NCBI GenBank assembly: GCA_018350325.1
Contig: JAEVLN010000007.1
Span: 153,688 to 217,687, forward strand
From: Globodera rostochiensis
Taxonomy: Eukaryota > Nematoda > Chromadorea > Rhabditida > Heteroderidae
DNA length: 64,000 nucleotides
Direction of reading: 5' to 3'
Shown here: positions 1-9,400 of the stretch, in pieces
Layout of the letters: every line of letters begins with the position of its first letter
How positions within the stretch are numbered: position 1 is the first letter of the stretch
Notes under the pieces: generated by a model
The model's input: the letters and a program-made list of their open reading frames with translations, nothing else
What the model was told of the DNA's origin: nothing
Database searches by the model: none
Made by a program: the position numbers and the translations under genes

Positions 1-487
1 ACACACGTCGGAAATCGATCGCAGAGCTGTTTGAGCCGGTTGGACAGCTCCACCATCTGATCGATCGTCTAGCCCTGCAGCAGCCCCTTCCAACACAAAT
101 CAGCGCCGCCTCCACTCGCCCCGCAAATACACAACCGCTCAGGTCCCTTATGAGGGTTAGATGTCTAAATATTCAAATGATGAGCACTTGGAAAAAGAAG
201 AATATCGTGGTCAAGAAGCGGACCTGAGTACAGCCCATGAAAAGCTGCAGAAGGAGCTAAGGTACATCGAGAAAAAAACGCAATTTTGGCAGATATAATA
301 AAAGGACAACAAACGCACCAAGCCCACTCGAAAATGATGCCACAACATTTAAACAACTTGAAATATTCAACAAAAAAGGCGGAAAATTTGATGAACAAGT
401 TAGTCACCTTCTGATTCTTATTTTAGTAATAATAATTTAAAGTCAAATAAATTGAATTAAAATATTTTAATATTATTAATTTATTAG
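1..487. other. Upstream segment, no firm gene
   Basis: No gene can be fixed here. On the plus strand an ATG at 161 opens about 34 codons of charged, helix-prone residues ending at a possible donor near 262, but its phase does not join the Fic exon at 488, so I do not include it in that gene. On the minus strand the first ~70 bases read openly (TIDQMVELSNRLKQL is visible) behind a possible acceptor and could be the end of an exon of a gene lying outside the window. Both are weak readings. Confidence 0.3.
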
Positions 488-1264
488 ATGCTCAGGGAGC
501 TTCATAAAATAGCCCTTGGAGCTGGCACGAACATATACGGCGGCATTTTTCGAGGCGAAAGTGGAGAGAACCCAGGCGGTACAATTCGTGTAGGAGACCA
601 CATTGCACCAACGAATGGTCAAGTTCCGAGCCTGCTCAAAAAGTTTATAAACTGGCTCAATGAAGAAGAACAAAAAATAGGCAATGGTGAAGGAATGGGC
701 CTTCAGAATTTGGCTGGAGAAGCGCATGTTCGTTTTGTAAGTAATTAAAAAAAATTAGTAGTTTTTTTACTGTTTGCACAAATGTGCACCTTTTGATGAT
801 AACCAAATCGTTCGAATGCCAACCCATTATTGGCAATTTTATTCACATTTTTCTCTCCTATTTCCCAACCTTTGTGTTCCACATTTTAAGAGAAATCTCG
901 GATTTTGGCGAAATTTGGCGTATCACAACACACCGTGATCCGACAGTTTTTATAACAATATTCAATACAATCTCTAACCATATCGGCTAAGCATTTTCTT
1001 GTCTTGTAGGGGCCAGTCTTCTTCGTTATCTGCCAATTTTAGTCGTTGCTGCATCCCTATGGTAATGGAAACGGACGTGCCTGCAGGGCATTAGTTAATT
1101 TGTTGATGTTGCGCCATGGACGAACTCAGTTCGTCATTCCCGAAGAATTCCGACAACAATACAACTTATACCTTGGAAAAACTGACCAAACAGATTTCCT
1201 AAAATTAATGGCGCGTTGTGTGCAGAACTATACCGGTATTTTGTGGGGAAATAGAATATTTTAA
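488..1264 (+). CDS. Fic-domain (FICD-like) protein, two exons seen
   Basis: Fic proteins transfer AMP (or another nucleotide group) from a nucleoside triphosphate to hydroxyls of target proteins; animal FICD acts on BiP in the ER. Two exons join in phase 0: 488-736 (donor GTAAGT) and 1043-1264 (acceptor TTTTAG). Exon 1 has the FICD-type helix MLRELHKIALG, a GGIFRGE segment, the RVGDHIAP flap-like stretch and KKFINWLNEEEQ. Exon 2 carries HPYGNGNGRACR, the Fic motif with its catalytic His, then the following helix and a stop. The acidic residue normally fifth in the motif (HPFx[D/E]GNGR), which helps bind the metal ion, is Asn here, so activity may be altered. No TPR or autoinhibitory TxxxEG(N) helix is visible upstream, so the N-terminus is missing, lies further upstream, or the gene is short. 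A second Fic gene lies at 36698-37145. The Fic assignment is secure; the biological role is not known. Confidence 0.8.
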
Positions 1265-1994
1265 AAAGTACTCCAAATTTATTTGAATTTTGGAGGTCCA
1301 ATTTCTATTTTCAGGGAGAAAGAGAAGAGACAGAGATAGAGAGAAGAGACTGAGAGAGAGAACTCGATTCCGTGTTTAACTGCCCAAGACATGCATTAAT
1401 CAATTTTGACCCAAAATTGAAAAAAAAACATTTTGTATTTTTTGCCTTTAGGTACGCAAAGTATACGCATTTCGAACCAGATTTAAACGCTGATAGTAAC
1501 AAAAAAAAGTTTGTTCGATTTGGTTGAAAACAGGCGAAGTTATGAAACTATCATCACTTGATCAATTTTGGTCAAATATGTCAAAAAGCAGCTGTTGATA
1601 TTTCCACTTTTGAATTTTCGGGGAGAAGCAAAACGGGAATTTCTGACTATAACTTTTTGTATTTTCAAAATTTTGAAGAAATATATGGAATAAACAAATT
1701 ACGCTATTTTTTGACACTAAAATAAGATCATTCAACTTTGAACAAAGTAATAAACATTTTTTAAATAGTCATCCAATTTACTGACCAAAAAAGCGACAAT
1801 TTTATCTGAATTGTCATCAAAAAATTGTTTTAAAAACAAACAATTTAAGAAATTGGAACGGTCTGAAACGCACGAAAAACGGATTTGTGGCATCTGTTGC
1901 GCACCGACAATCGACTAATTTGTACATTTAAATTTTTAAAAAAAGTCGCCTCGGGGTTTTTTGGAAATTGAAATTTTAGGCATTGCGTTTCTCA
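1265..1994. other. AT-rich spacer
   Basis: No coding exon is supported. A purine run (GAGAGAAGAGAC-like) at about 1316-1360 follows the Fic stop codon; the rest is AT-rich with no recognised repeat. Confidence 0.5.
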
Positions 1995-2655
1995 TCTGAT
2001 CATTCGACTCAATGCATCAAATAACATATTTTCATACAATTTCTAGAATGCAAAATATTTTCACAAATTTTGACCAAAAGCTGGTTTTGGCCAACTTTGA
2101 GGAGCCATAACTTTCTTCATAATTTTTTCCGGAGAAATTTTTGCGCCTTCATAATCAGCTCGGCGAGAGGATCGAATGATCATTCGGTTTGGCGCCATTC
2201 CTTGATAAGATGAAATTCCTCTTTTTTAATACTTATTCTTTCTTTACTCTGCCCCAAGTTGAAACAAACACAATCCACAATGGCAGGCAATGAATGATCC
2301 TAGCCCCCCCCCACTCTGAGTCGCTTGCCCTTGCCCCAACTACGTGGTAATCGATGTTAGCATCAAATTTCATAGACCGGACAATTTTCTTCACCCATTA
2401 TTTGTATCTGCAGCCCCCCCCCCGGCGCCAATGAAGAACAGCGAAAGGTCCGAAGTGACTGGGTATGGGCGCCAAACCGATCGATTCCTCTCGCCGAGCT
2501 GAGTACGAATCTGAAAAAATTTCTTGCCGAAAAAATTATGAGCTGTGGCCCTTCAAAGTTGGCCAAAAGCATATGGGGGACATTTTTTGGAAAATTTTTA
2601 TTCCAAAAATTGTCTGAAAATATGTTATTTGATTCACTGAATACGATTTTCGTCA
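1995..2655. repeat. Foldback (inverted-repeat) element
   Basis: The left arm at about 1995-2205 returns reverse-complemented at about 2460-2655. Examples are CATCAAATAACATATTTTCA against TGAAAATATGTTATTTGAT, and the stretch around CAGCTCGGCGAGAGGA against TCCTCTCGCCGAGCTG. A diverged single arm with the same order recurs at about 58390-58500, so the family is dispersed. The centre, about 2210-2460, has two C-rich runs. No ORF or target duplication was identified. Confidence 0.7.
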
Positions 2656-2667
2656 ATAGAAACCAAA

Positions 2668-3325
2668 AGTTGAGAATTTAAACTTTGAAACGGTTTAAAT
2701 TTTTTTCGCTGCCCCACATAATGTCGAAGCCACGAAACGTCGAAGCCACGAAATGTCGACTCAGCCAAAAACCACGAAATGTCAAAAAAAAATAAATTTT
2801 TTTCAAAGTCGATAAAAAAATTTTCTTAGGGGTTTTTGGGGGTGTAGAACCCTAATACGACCTCTATTTGGACCAATTCCGAACCCCGGACCAAAATTCG
2901 AACAAATTTTCGAAAAATCTAAAAGGTTCAGAAATCAATTTTGGTCTAAAATCGTTCTCAAAAAGCATGAATTCGGGTCCGGGATTCAGAGTTGGGCAAA
3001 ATGAATGTCATATTCGTATCTATGGCCCAGAAAACCCCTAAAAAGACTTTTTTGATTTTTTGAAAAAATGTTCGAATTTGGGTCCGGGGTTCGGAATTGG
3101 TCCAAATAGAGGTCGTATTCGGGTTCTACGCCCCCAAAAACCCCTAAGAAAAATTTTTGATCGACTTTGAAAAAAATTTATTTTTTTTTGACATTTCGTG
3201 GTTTTTGGCTGAGTCGACATTTCGTGGCTTCGACATTTCGTGGCTTCGACGTTTCGTGGCATCGACATTATGTTGGCGCGCCATTTTTTAAAATTCAGGT
3301 TCAAAAACCGCTTTAAATTCTCAAT
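2668..3325. repeat. Foldback element with ACGAAATGTCG modules
   Basis: Long inverted repeat. Its left arm holds tandem CCACGAAATGTCG-type modules (about 2725-2785), a poly-A/T stretch, then TTAGGGGTTTTTGGGGG and GGACCAATTCCGAACCCCGG; the right arm (about 3040-3280) repeats these in reverse order and complement. GAGAATTTAAA-like sequence lies just outside both arms. Architecture (terminal iterated modules plus foldback) matches other elements in the window. No transposase is present. Confidence 0.75.
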
Positions 3326-3407
3326 TTATTTCAGTTATATTTCGGGTCCCATTTTAGACTTTTGTCATTTTTAGAAATTAAAATATTGAATTTTTTAATA
3401 AATTAAC

Positions 3408-4735
3408 ATGTCAATTTCGACCGAATCAACAACGGCGGACATAACAGCTGATTCGGGTAAGAAAATCAATCTAGTAATTAATATTCATTACAATCCTTAA
3501 TTAAATTCAGAATGGTGGCCTCCAAATTTTGCCAATTTAGGCCCATTCGAATAAAAGCAACTTTTGCTTGCCAGAATTGCCGAATTGGATCGCCAACAAA
3601 CGACTAATTCGCCAACTTCAAGTGCCACTTTCGAAAATACAAAGCGTAAGAGAATTGAGGACCCGAACGAATCGTTCGGCAAACAGCTTGAACAGATGGA
3701 GGAATGGAAAAGAGTTGCAAAACTCGAGATTGAAAATGTGAATATATTTGAAACCCCCGGAATCGGGGACAAAAAAAAAAGTCCCGGTAGGGACTAATAG
3801 ACAAAAATAAGAAAATAAAAGATAAAAACCCCGGGGTCATTTATACAACTTTTAGCAATGCTGAAAAGGTGGGGAGGAGGAATATGGACAAATAATCCAA
3901 AAAAGAAAATTAAGTACAGTACCCGTGTCCAAGTCTATTTCTAAGCACTATTATTAGTATGATTCGCGAGAGTCTCGGTAAATTTTAGTTCTCAAAGATC
4001 ACTAATTATCATCCATTACATTTCAGAATTTGTTAAATTAAATCATTAAAGGGAATGAACCAGCTGAAGGGGGAACTGAGTGCAAAGATGGAGCAGTATC
4101 AGAAACAACAGCAACAGAACATTGGTGACTTGCGGAAGACAGTTGCAACATTGAGAGACGCTCAAAATCGATGGGATTTTGCCCACCGGGCCTCACGATC
4201 TCTGGATTGATTGTCGAAATTACTGGACAGCATCATGATTTGGATTTGGGTAAAAAACTTATTTTGTTAAGTGAATTGATTAAAAAGTTTATGTTAAAGA
4301 GTTCACAACATTTTTTGAATTACTTTTCAGAGCCTTTCTCTGCGTTTGCTGCACTGCCAATTCCTAAAAGGGATTCTGGAATTTTCTATTACGAAGTGAC
4401 CATCTTGAAGAAAGCATTGTAAGTTAAATAAATAAATTATAAAACAAATCATTTAGCAATGTTTGCATTGGACTCGCGCCACCACAAATGCCATCGGACG
4501 AAATCGTTGGAGAGTACAAAGGCACTTACGCATACTGGGGTGATGGCACTTTTCGGGGTCACGCGGTTGTCGGGTGTTCATACCAGCCGATGCGTGGAGG
4601 ACGCGTTTGTCTTTTCCGCGGGGCCCTTACATCGGAGGAAAGCCCAAATTTGGGCCAGGCAGCGACGTCATCGGATGCGGCATCAATTTGGCGTCTCGCC
4701 AAATCATTTACACACGGAACGGACAGCTTTTGGGT
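3408..4735 (+). pseudogene. RanBPM-like SPRY-domain gene, broken
   Basis: Exons can be followed in order. Exon 1 is 3408-3456 (starts MSISTEST). Exon 2 from 3511 is interrupted by an in-frame TAA at 3552-3554, then continues LARIAELDRQQ to about 3740. A coiled-coil exon near 4053 starts [14 protein letters not shown]. The SPRY part follows in exons near 4150-4247, 4330-4418 and 4456-4733. SPRY hallmarks are visible: [50 protein letters not shown] and [18 protein letters not shown] frame change near 4590-4620 separates GHAVVGCSY from the RGPYIGG segment, and another lies where the coiled-coil exon meets the SPRY exon. The usual last SPRY exon is absent: the 1.3 kb tandem array starts about 80 bases downstream. 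In cyst nematodes this family includes the SPRYSEC secreted proteins; no signal peptide is visible here, so it is the cytosolic RanBPM type. Called a pseudogene because of the stop, the frameshifts and the missing end. Confidence 0.75.
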
Positions 4736-5034
4736 GAGAAAGAAAAAATAAATAAAAATTTAGGGCAAATTTCATTTTTAAGATATTTCTTATCATATAT
4801 CAGTTAATAAATTTAGCATTTAGTTAAAAATAATACCATCCACGAATCATCGATCATTATTCGCCACGGAAACCCGTTTACAATCTTGGCCGACGTTGAT
4901 CATTTTTTTATTATAAATTTTAAAACTTTTTTGTTTATCTATAAACGTAAATAGTGACTTTGTTTTCGATTATTTTTTGATTATTTAAGTTTGAGTTCTC
5001 GAGCACGCTGTTTTAAAAAATGGGGGGGGCCCAC

Positions 5035-5280
5035 CTTACATGTGCTCTGTGAACGTGTTTCCCCCCATTTTAGAGCTTCGTGACCGTCAACAATTTTGTA
5101 GAGGAGCTCAAGACGCAACTTTCCAACCAGACCAAAAAAATACCGCAAAAGGGATTGTTTCAAGAAAAACTGATCAGAAGCTTTTGATCAGTCGGCTTTT
5201 TGGTGCTTTTCGAGCTCTGCAGCTTGGTAGCGCACATGTATGGGTTGGGTGTCGCTGGGGAAAAGATGGAGCTGCCTGAG
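5035..5280 (+). other. Coding-like fossil block in each array unit
   Basis: Shown for unit 1; equivalents lie near 7380-7625, 8680-8925, 9975-10220, 11275-11520, 12685-12930, 13970-14217 and 15260-15503. After an acceptor-like CCCATTTTAG, about 36 codons stay open, beginning SFVTVNNFVEELKTQLSNQT and ending in a stop after EKLIRSF. Units differ by missense changes (KG..FQE in some, RG..FRE in others) without breaking the frame. This suggests the unit captured a piece of an unidentified gene. No start codon or full gene is present. Confidence 0.35.
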
Positions 5281-5381
5281 CTGCGTCGAATAAAAAAAAA
5301 ATTGGGTTGATCGATCAACTTTGAAGGGGTGACCCCCCTTTAACCCCTGGAGTGGTCTGATCACTTTGGGGGCGGGGTCAA

Positions 5382-6456
5382 GGTGTGTAGACATTTGCGG
5401 CTCAGACATTTGCGGCCCAGACATTTGCGGCCCAGACATTTGCGGCTTAAGACAAAACAGACATTTGCGCCCCGACATTTGCGGCGCAGACATTTGCGGC
5501 CCAGACATTTGCGACCCGACTTTTGCGGCCCAGACACTTGCGGCCTAAGACAAAATAGACTTTTGCGGCCCAGACATTTGCGGCGCAGACATTTGCGGCC
5601 CAGACATTTGCGACCCGACTTTTGCGGCCCAGACACTTGCGGCCTAAGACAAAATAGACATTTGCGGCCCAGACATTTGCGGCTTTATATTCCAAAAAAA
5701 AACATTTTATCTAATTGTTGTGGCCGGGCCTCATCAGTACGGAAGACACAACAATTAGTGATGTATTTGCATAGTGTTTCGGCCCTTATCCGTAGACACG
5801 GCAAGCCACAGCAAAAAGCAAATTGACTTATACTGTAGGGCATGCAAATGATGTAACAAAACATTGGGATCATTTCTGTTCGGGTTATTATCATAACCGT
5901 TGACCAGATGTTTGATGGCTAAATCGTTTGCAACATATATTTTTGAACGCTTTCTCTCAGCAATTCCACGAGTAGGATCAATCTCGAAAGGGCGTACTCG
6001 TGCTTGCTGGTACTCCTCCTCGTTTTTCATAGCAAGTATGAGTCTATATTTGGGGATATCTATAGTATTTTTTTGGTCACTAATTGTTGTGTCTTCCGTA
6101 CTGATGAGGCCCGGCCACAACAATTAGATAAAATGTTTTTTTTTTGGAATATAAAGCCGCAAATGTCTGGGCCGCAAAAGTCTATTTTGTCTTAGGCCGC
6201 AAGTGTCTGGGCCGCAAAAGTCGGGTCGCAAATGTCTGGGCCGCAAATGTCTGCGCCGCAAATGTCTGGGCCGCAAAAGTCTATTTTGTCTTAGGCCGCA
6301 AGTGTCTGGGCCGCAAAAGTCGGGTCGCAAATGTCTGGGCCGCAAATGTCTGCGCCGCAAATGTCAGGGCGCAAATGTCTATTTTGTCTTAAGCCGCAAA
6401 TGTCTGGGCCGCAAATGTCTGGGCCGCAAATGTCTGAGCCGCAAATGTCGGCCAAC
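5382..6456. mobile_element. Foldback transposon, 9-bp TSD (Mutator-like)
   Basis: This 1075-bp insertion interrupts the first array unit. The 9-mer CGGGGTCAA flanks it at 5373-5381 and 6457-6465, and uninterrupted units carry it once (for example at about 7717), giving a clean empty-site comparison. The arms (5382-5760 and 6077-6456) are reverse complements made of iterated GACATTTGCGGCCCA modules; termini are GGTGTGTAGACATTTGCGGC and, inverted, GGTTGGCCGACATTTGCGGC. A 9-bp duplication with long terminal inverted repeats fits Mutator-like elements. The ~317-bp unique core is described separately. There is no transposase, so it is non-autonomous. Confidence 0.85.
5760..6076 (-). other. Unique ORF-bearing core of the foldback element
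   Basis: The non-inverted core is open across its full length on the minus strand. It includes ARVRPFEIDPTRGIAERK, VANDLAIKHLVNGYDNNPNR and HHLHALQYK, with composition unlike the surrounding modules. I do not recognise the protein. It could be a captured host gene fragment, as in Pack-MULEs, or a remnant of an element-encoded protein. It has no convincing start of its own inside the core. Confidence 0.4.
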
Positions 6457-9400
6457 CGGGGTCAACAGTAGTATAAGGTACCATTTTGGCTTCTTGATGT
6501 GTTGAGCACGAATTTCATAAAAATTTTTGTGTCAGACAAAGTGTCGACTTTTTTTGGACAAAGCATCCAATATGGGTGAGCGAGTTAAGAGGAGGTAAAG
6601 TGGGGTAATTTGATGTGCTGATCACGAATTTGACAACCATTTTTATGTCAGACAAAGTGTCGACAAATTTTTGGACAAAATGTCGAAATTTTGGGTTTGC
6701 CGGGTAAGGGATGGTAGGGTGGGGTAATTTGATGTGCTGATCACGAATTTGGCAATCATTTTTGTGTCAGACAAAGTGTCGACTTTTTTTGGACAAAGTA
6801 TCCAATATGGGTGAGCGAGTTAAGAGGAGGTAAAGTGGGGTAATTTGATGTGCTGATCACGAATTTGGCAACCATTTTTGTGTCAGACAAAGGATCAACT
6901 TTTTTTGGACAAAGTGTCCAAGGTGGCTGGGCGAAGCCCACGTTAAGCGAGCGAAGCGAGCGCAGGTATGGGAGGGTCGGGCGAGCGCGCGAAGCGCGCG
7001 TAGCGAGTTCACGGAATGTGGAGGAGGGAACGGGGCCATGCCCGGGGGTAAAGGCGGGCGGGCGAGCGCGCGAAGCGCGCGGAGCGAGTTCACGGAATGT
7101 GGAGGGGGGAAAGGGGCCATGCCATTTTTTACTAATTAACCAATCATACAATTATTTAGCATTTAGTTAAAAATAATGCCATCCACGAATCATCGATCAT
7201 TATTCGCCACGGAAACCCGTTTACAGTCTTGGCCGACGTTGATCATTTTTTTATTATAAATTTGAAAACTTTTTTGTTTATCTATAAACGTAAATAGTGA
7301 CTTTGTTTTCGATTATTTTTTGCTTATTTAAGTTTGAGTTCTCGAGCACGCTGTTTTAAAAAATGGGGGGGGGCCCACCTTACATGTGCTCTGTGAACGT
7401 GTTTCCCCCCATTTTAGAGCTTCGTGACCGTCAACAATTTTGTAGAGGAGCTCAAGACGCAACTTTCCAACCAGACCAAAAAAATACCGCAAAGGGGATT
7501 GTTTCGAGAAAAACTGATCAGAAGCTTTTGATCAGTCGGCTTTTTGGTGCTTTTCGAGCTCTGCAGCTTGGTAGCGCACATGTATGGGTTGGGTGTCGCT
7601 GGGGAAAAGATGGAGCTGCCTGAGCTGCGTCGAATAAAAAAAAATTGGGTTGATCGATCAACTTTAAAGGGGTGACCCCCCTTTAACCCCTGGAGTGGTC
7701 TGATCACTTTGGGGGCGGGGTCAACAGTAGTATAAGGTACCATTTTGGCTTTTCAAATAGATTTCAGTTATTTTGATCAAAAGTAGGGTAACTTGATGTG
7801 TTGAGCACGAATTTCATAAAAATTTTTGTGTCAGACAAAGTGTCGACTTTTTTTGGACAAAGTATCCAATATGGGTGAGCGAGTTAAGAGGAGGTAAAGT
7901 GGGGTAATTTGATGTGCTGATCACGAATTTGACAACCATTTTTATGTCAGACAAAGTGTCGACAAATTTTTGGACAAAATGTCGAAATTTTGGGTTTGCA
8001 GGGTAAGGGAAGGTAGGGTGGGGTAATTTGATGTGCTGATCACGAATTTGGCAACCATTTTTGTGTCAGACAAAGTGTCGACTTTTTTTGGACAAAGTAT
8101 CCAATATGGGTGAGCGAGTTAAGAGGAGGTAAAGTGGGGTAATTTGATGTGCTGATCACGAATTTGGCAACCATTTTTGTGTCAGACAAAGGATCAACTT
8201 TTTTTGGACAAAGTGTCCAAGGTGGCTGGGCGAAGCCCACGTTAAGCGAGCGAAGCGAGCGCAGGTATGGGAGGGTCGGGCGAGCGCGCGAAGCGCGCGT
8301 AGCGAGTTCACGGAATGTGGAGGAGGGAACGGGGCCATGCCCGGGGGTAAAGGCGGGCGGGCGAGCGCGCGAAGCGCGCGGAGCGAGTTCACGGAATGTG
8401 GAGGGGGGAAAGGGGCCATGCCATTTTTTACTAATTAACCAATCATACAATTATTTAGCATTTAGTTAAAAATAATGCCATCCACGAATCATCGATCATT
8501 ATTCGCCACGGAAACCCGTTTACAGTCTTGGCCGACGTTGATCATTTTTTTATTATAAATTTGAAAACTTTTTTGTTTATCTATAAACGTAAATAGTGAC
8601 TTTGTTTTCGATTATTTTTTGCTTATTTAAGTTTGAGTTCTCGAGCACGCTGTTTTAAAAAATGGGGGGGGGGCCCACCTTACATGTGCTCTGTGAACGT
8701 GTTTCCCCCCATTTTAGAGCTTCGTGACCGTCAACAATTTTGTAGAGGAGCTCAAGACGCAACTTTCCAACCAGACCAAAAAAATACCGCAAAGGGGATT
8801 GTTTCGAGAAAAACTGATCAGAAGCTTTTGATCAGTCGGCTTTTTGGTGCTTTTCGAGCTCTGCAGCTTGGTAGCGCACATGTATGGGTTGGGTGTCGCT
8901 GGGGAAAAGATGGAGCTGCCTGAGCTGCGTCGAATAAAAAAAAATTGGGTTGATCGATCAACTTTAAAGGGGTGACCCCCCTTTAACCCCTGGAGTGGTC
9001 TGATCACTTTGGGGGCGGGGTCAACAGTAGTATAAGGTACCATTTTGGCTTTTCAAATAGATTTCAGTTATTTTGATCAAAAGTAGGGTAACTTGATGTG
9101 TTGAGCACGAATTTCATAAAAATTTTTGTGTCAGACAAAGTGTCGACTTTTTTTGGACAAAGTATCCAATATGGGTGAGCGAGTTAAGAGGAGGTAAAGT
9201 GGGGTAATTTGATGTGCTGATCACGAATTTGACAACCATTTTTATGTCAGACAAAGTGTCGACAAATTTTTGGACAAAATGTCGAAATTTTGGGTTTGCA
9301 GGGTAAGGGAAGGTAGGGTGGGGTAATTTGATGTGCTGATCACGAATTTGGCAACCATTTTTGTGTCAGACAAAGTGTCGACTTTTTTTGGACAAAGTAT

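Noticed and set aside
5200..5260. tRNA or spliced-leader RNA in the 1.3-kb unit
   Set aside because: CAGCTTGGTAGCGCAC resembles a D-arm and AAGTTTGAG the end of SL1, but no B-box, SL1 body or Sm site is present.
5366..6505. ORFs of 60-147 codons in the foldback arms
   Set aside because: They are translations of GACATTTGCGGC modules in both directions, mirrored between the arms.
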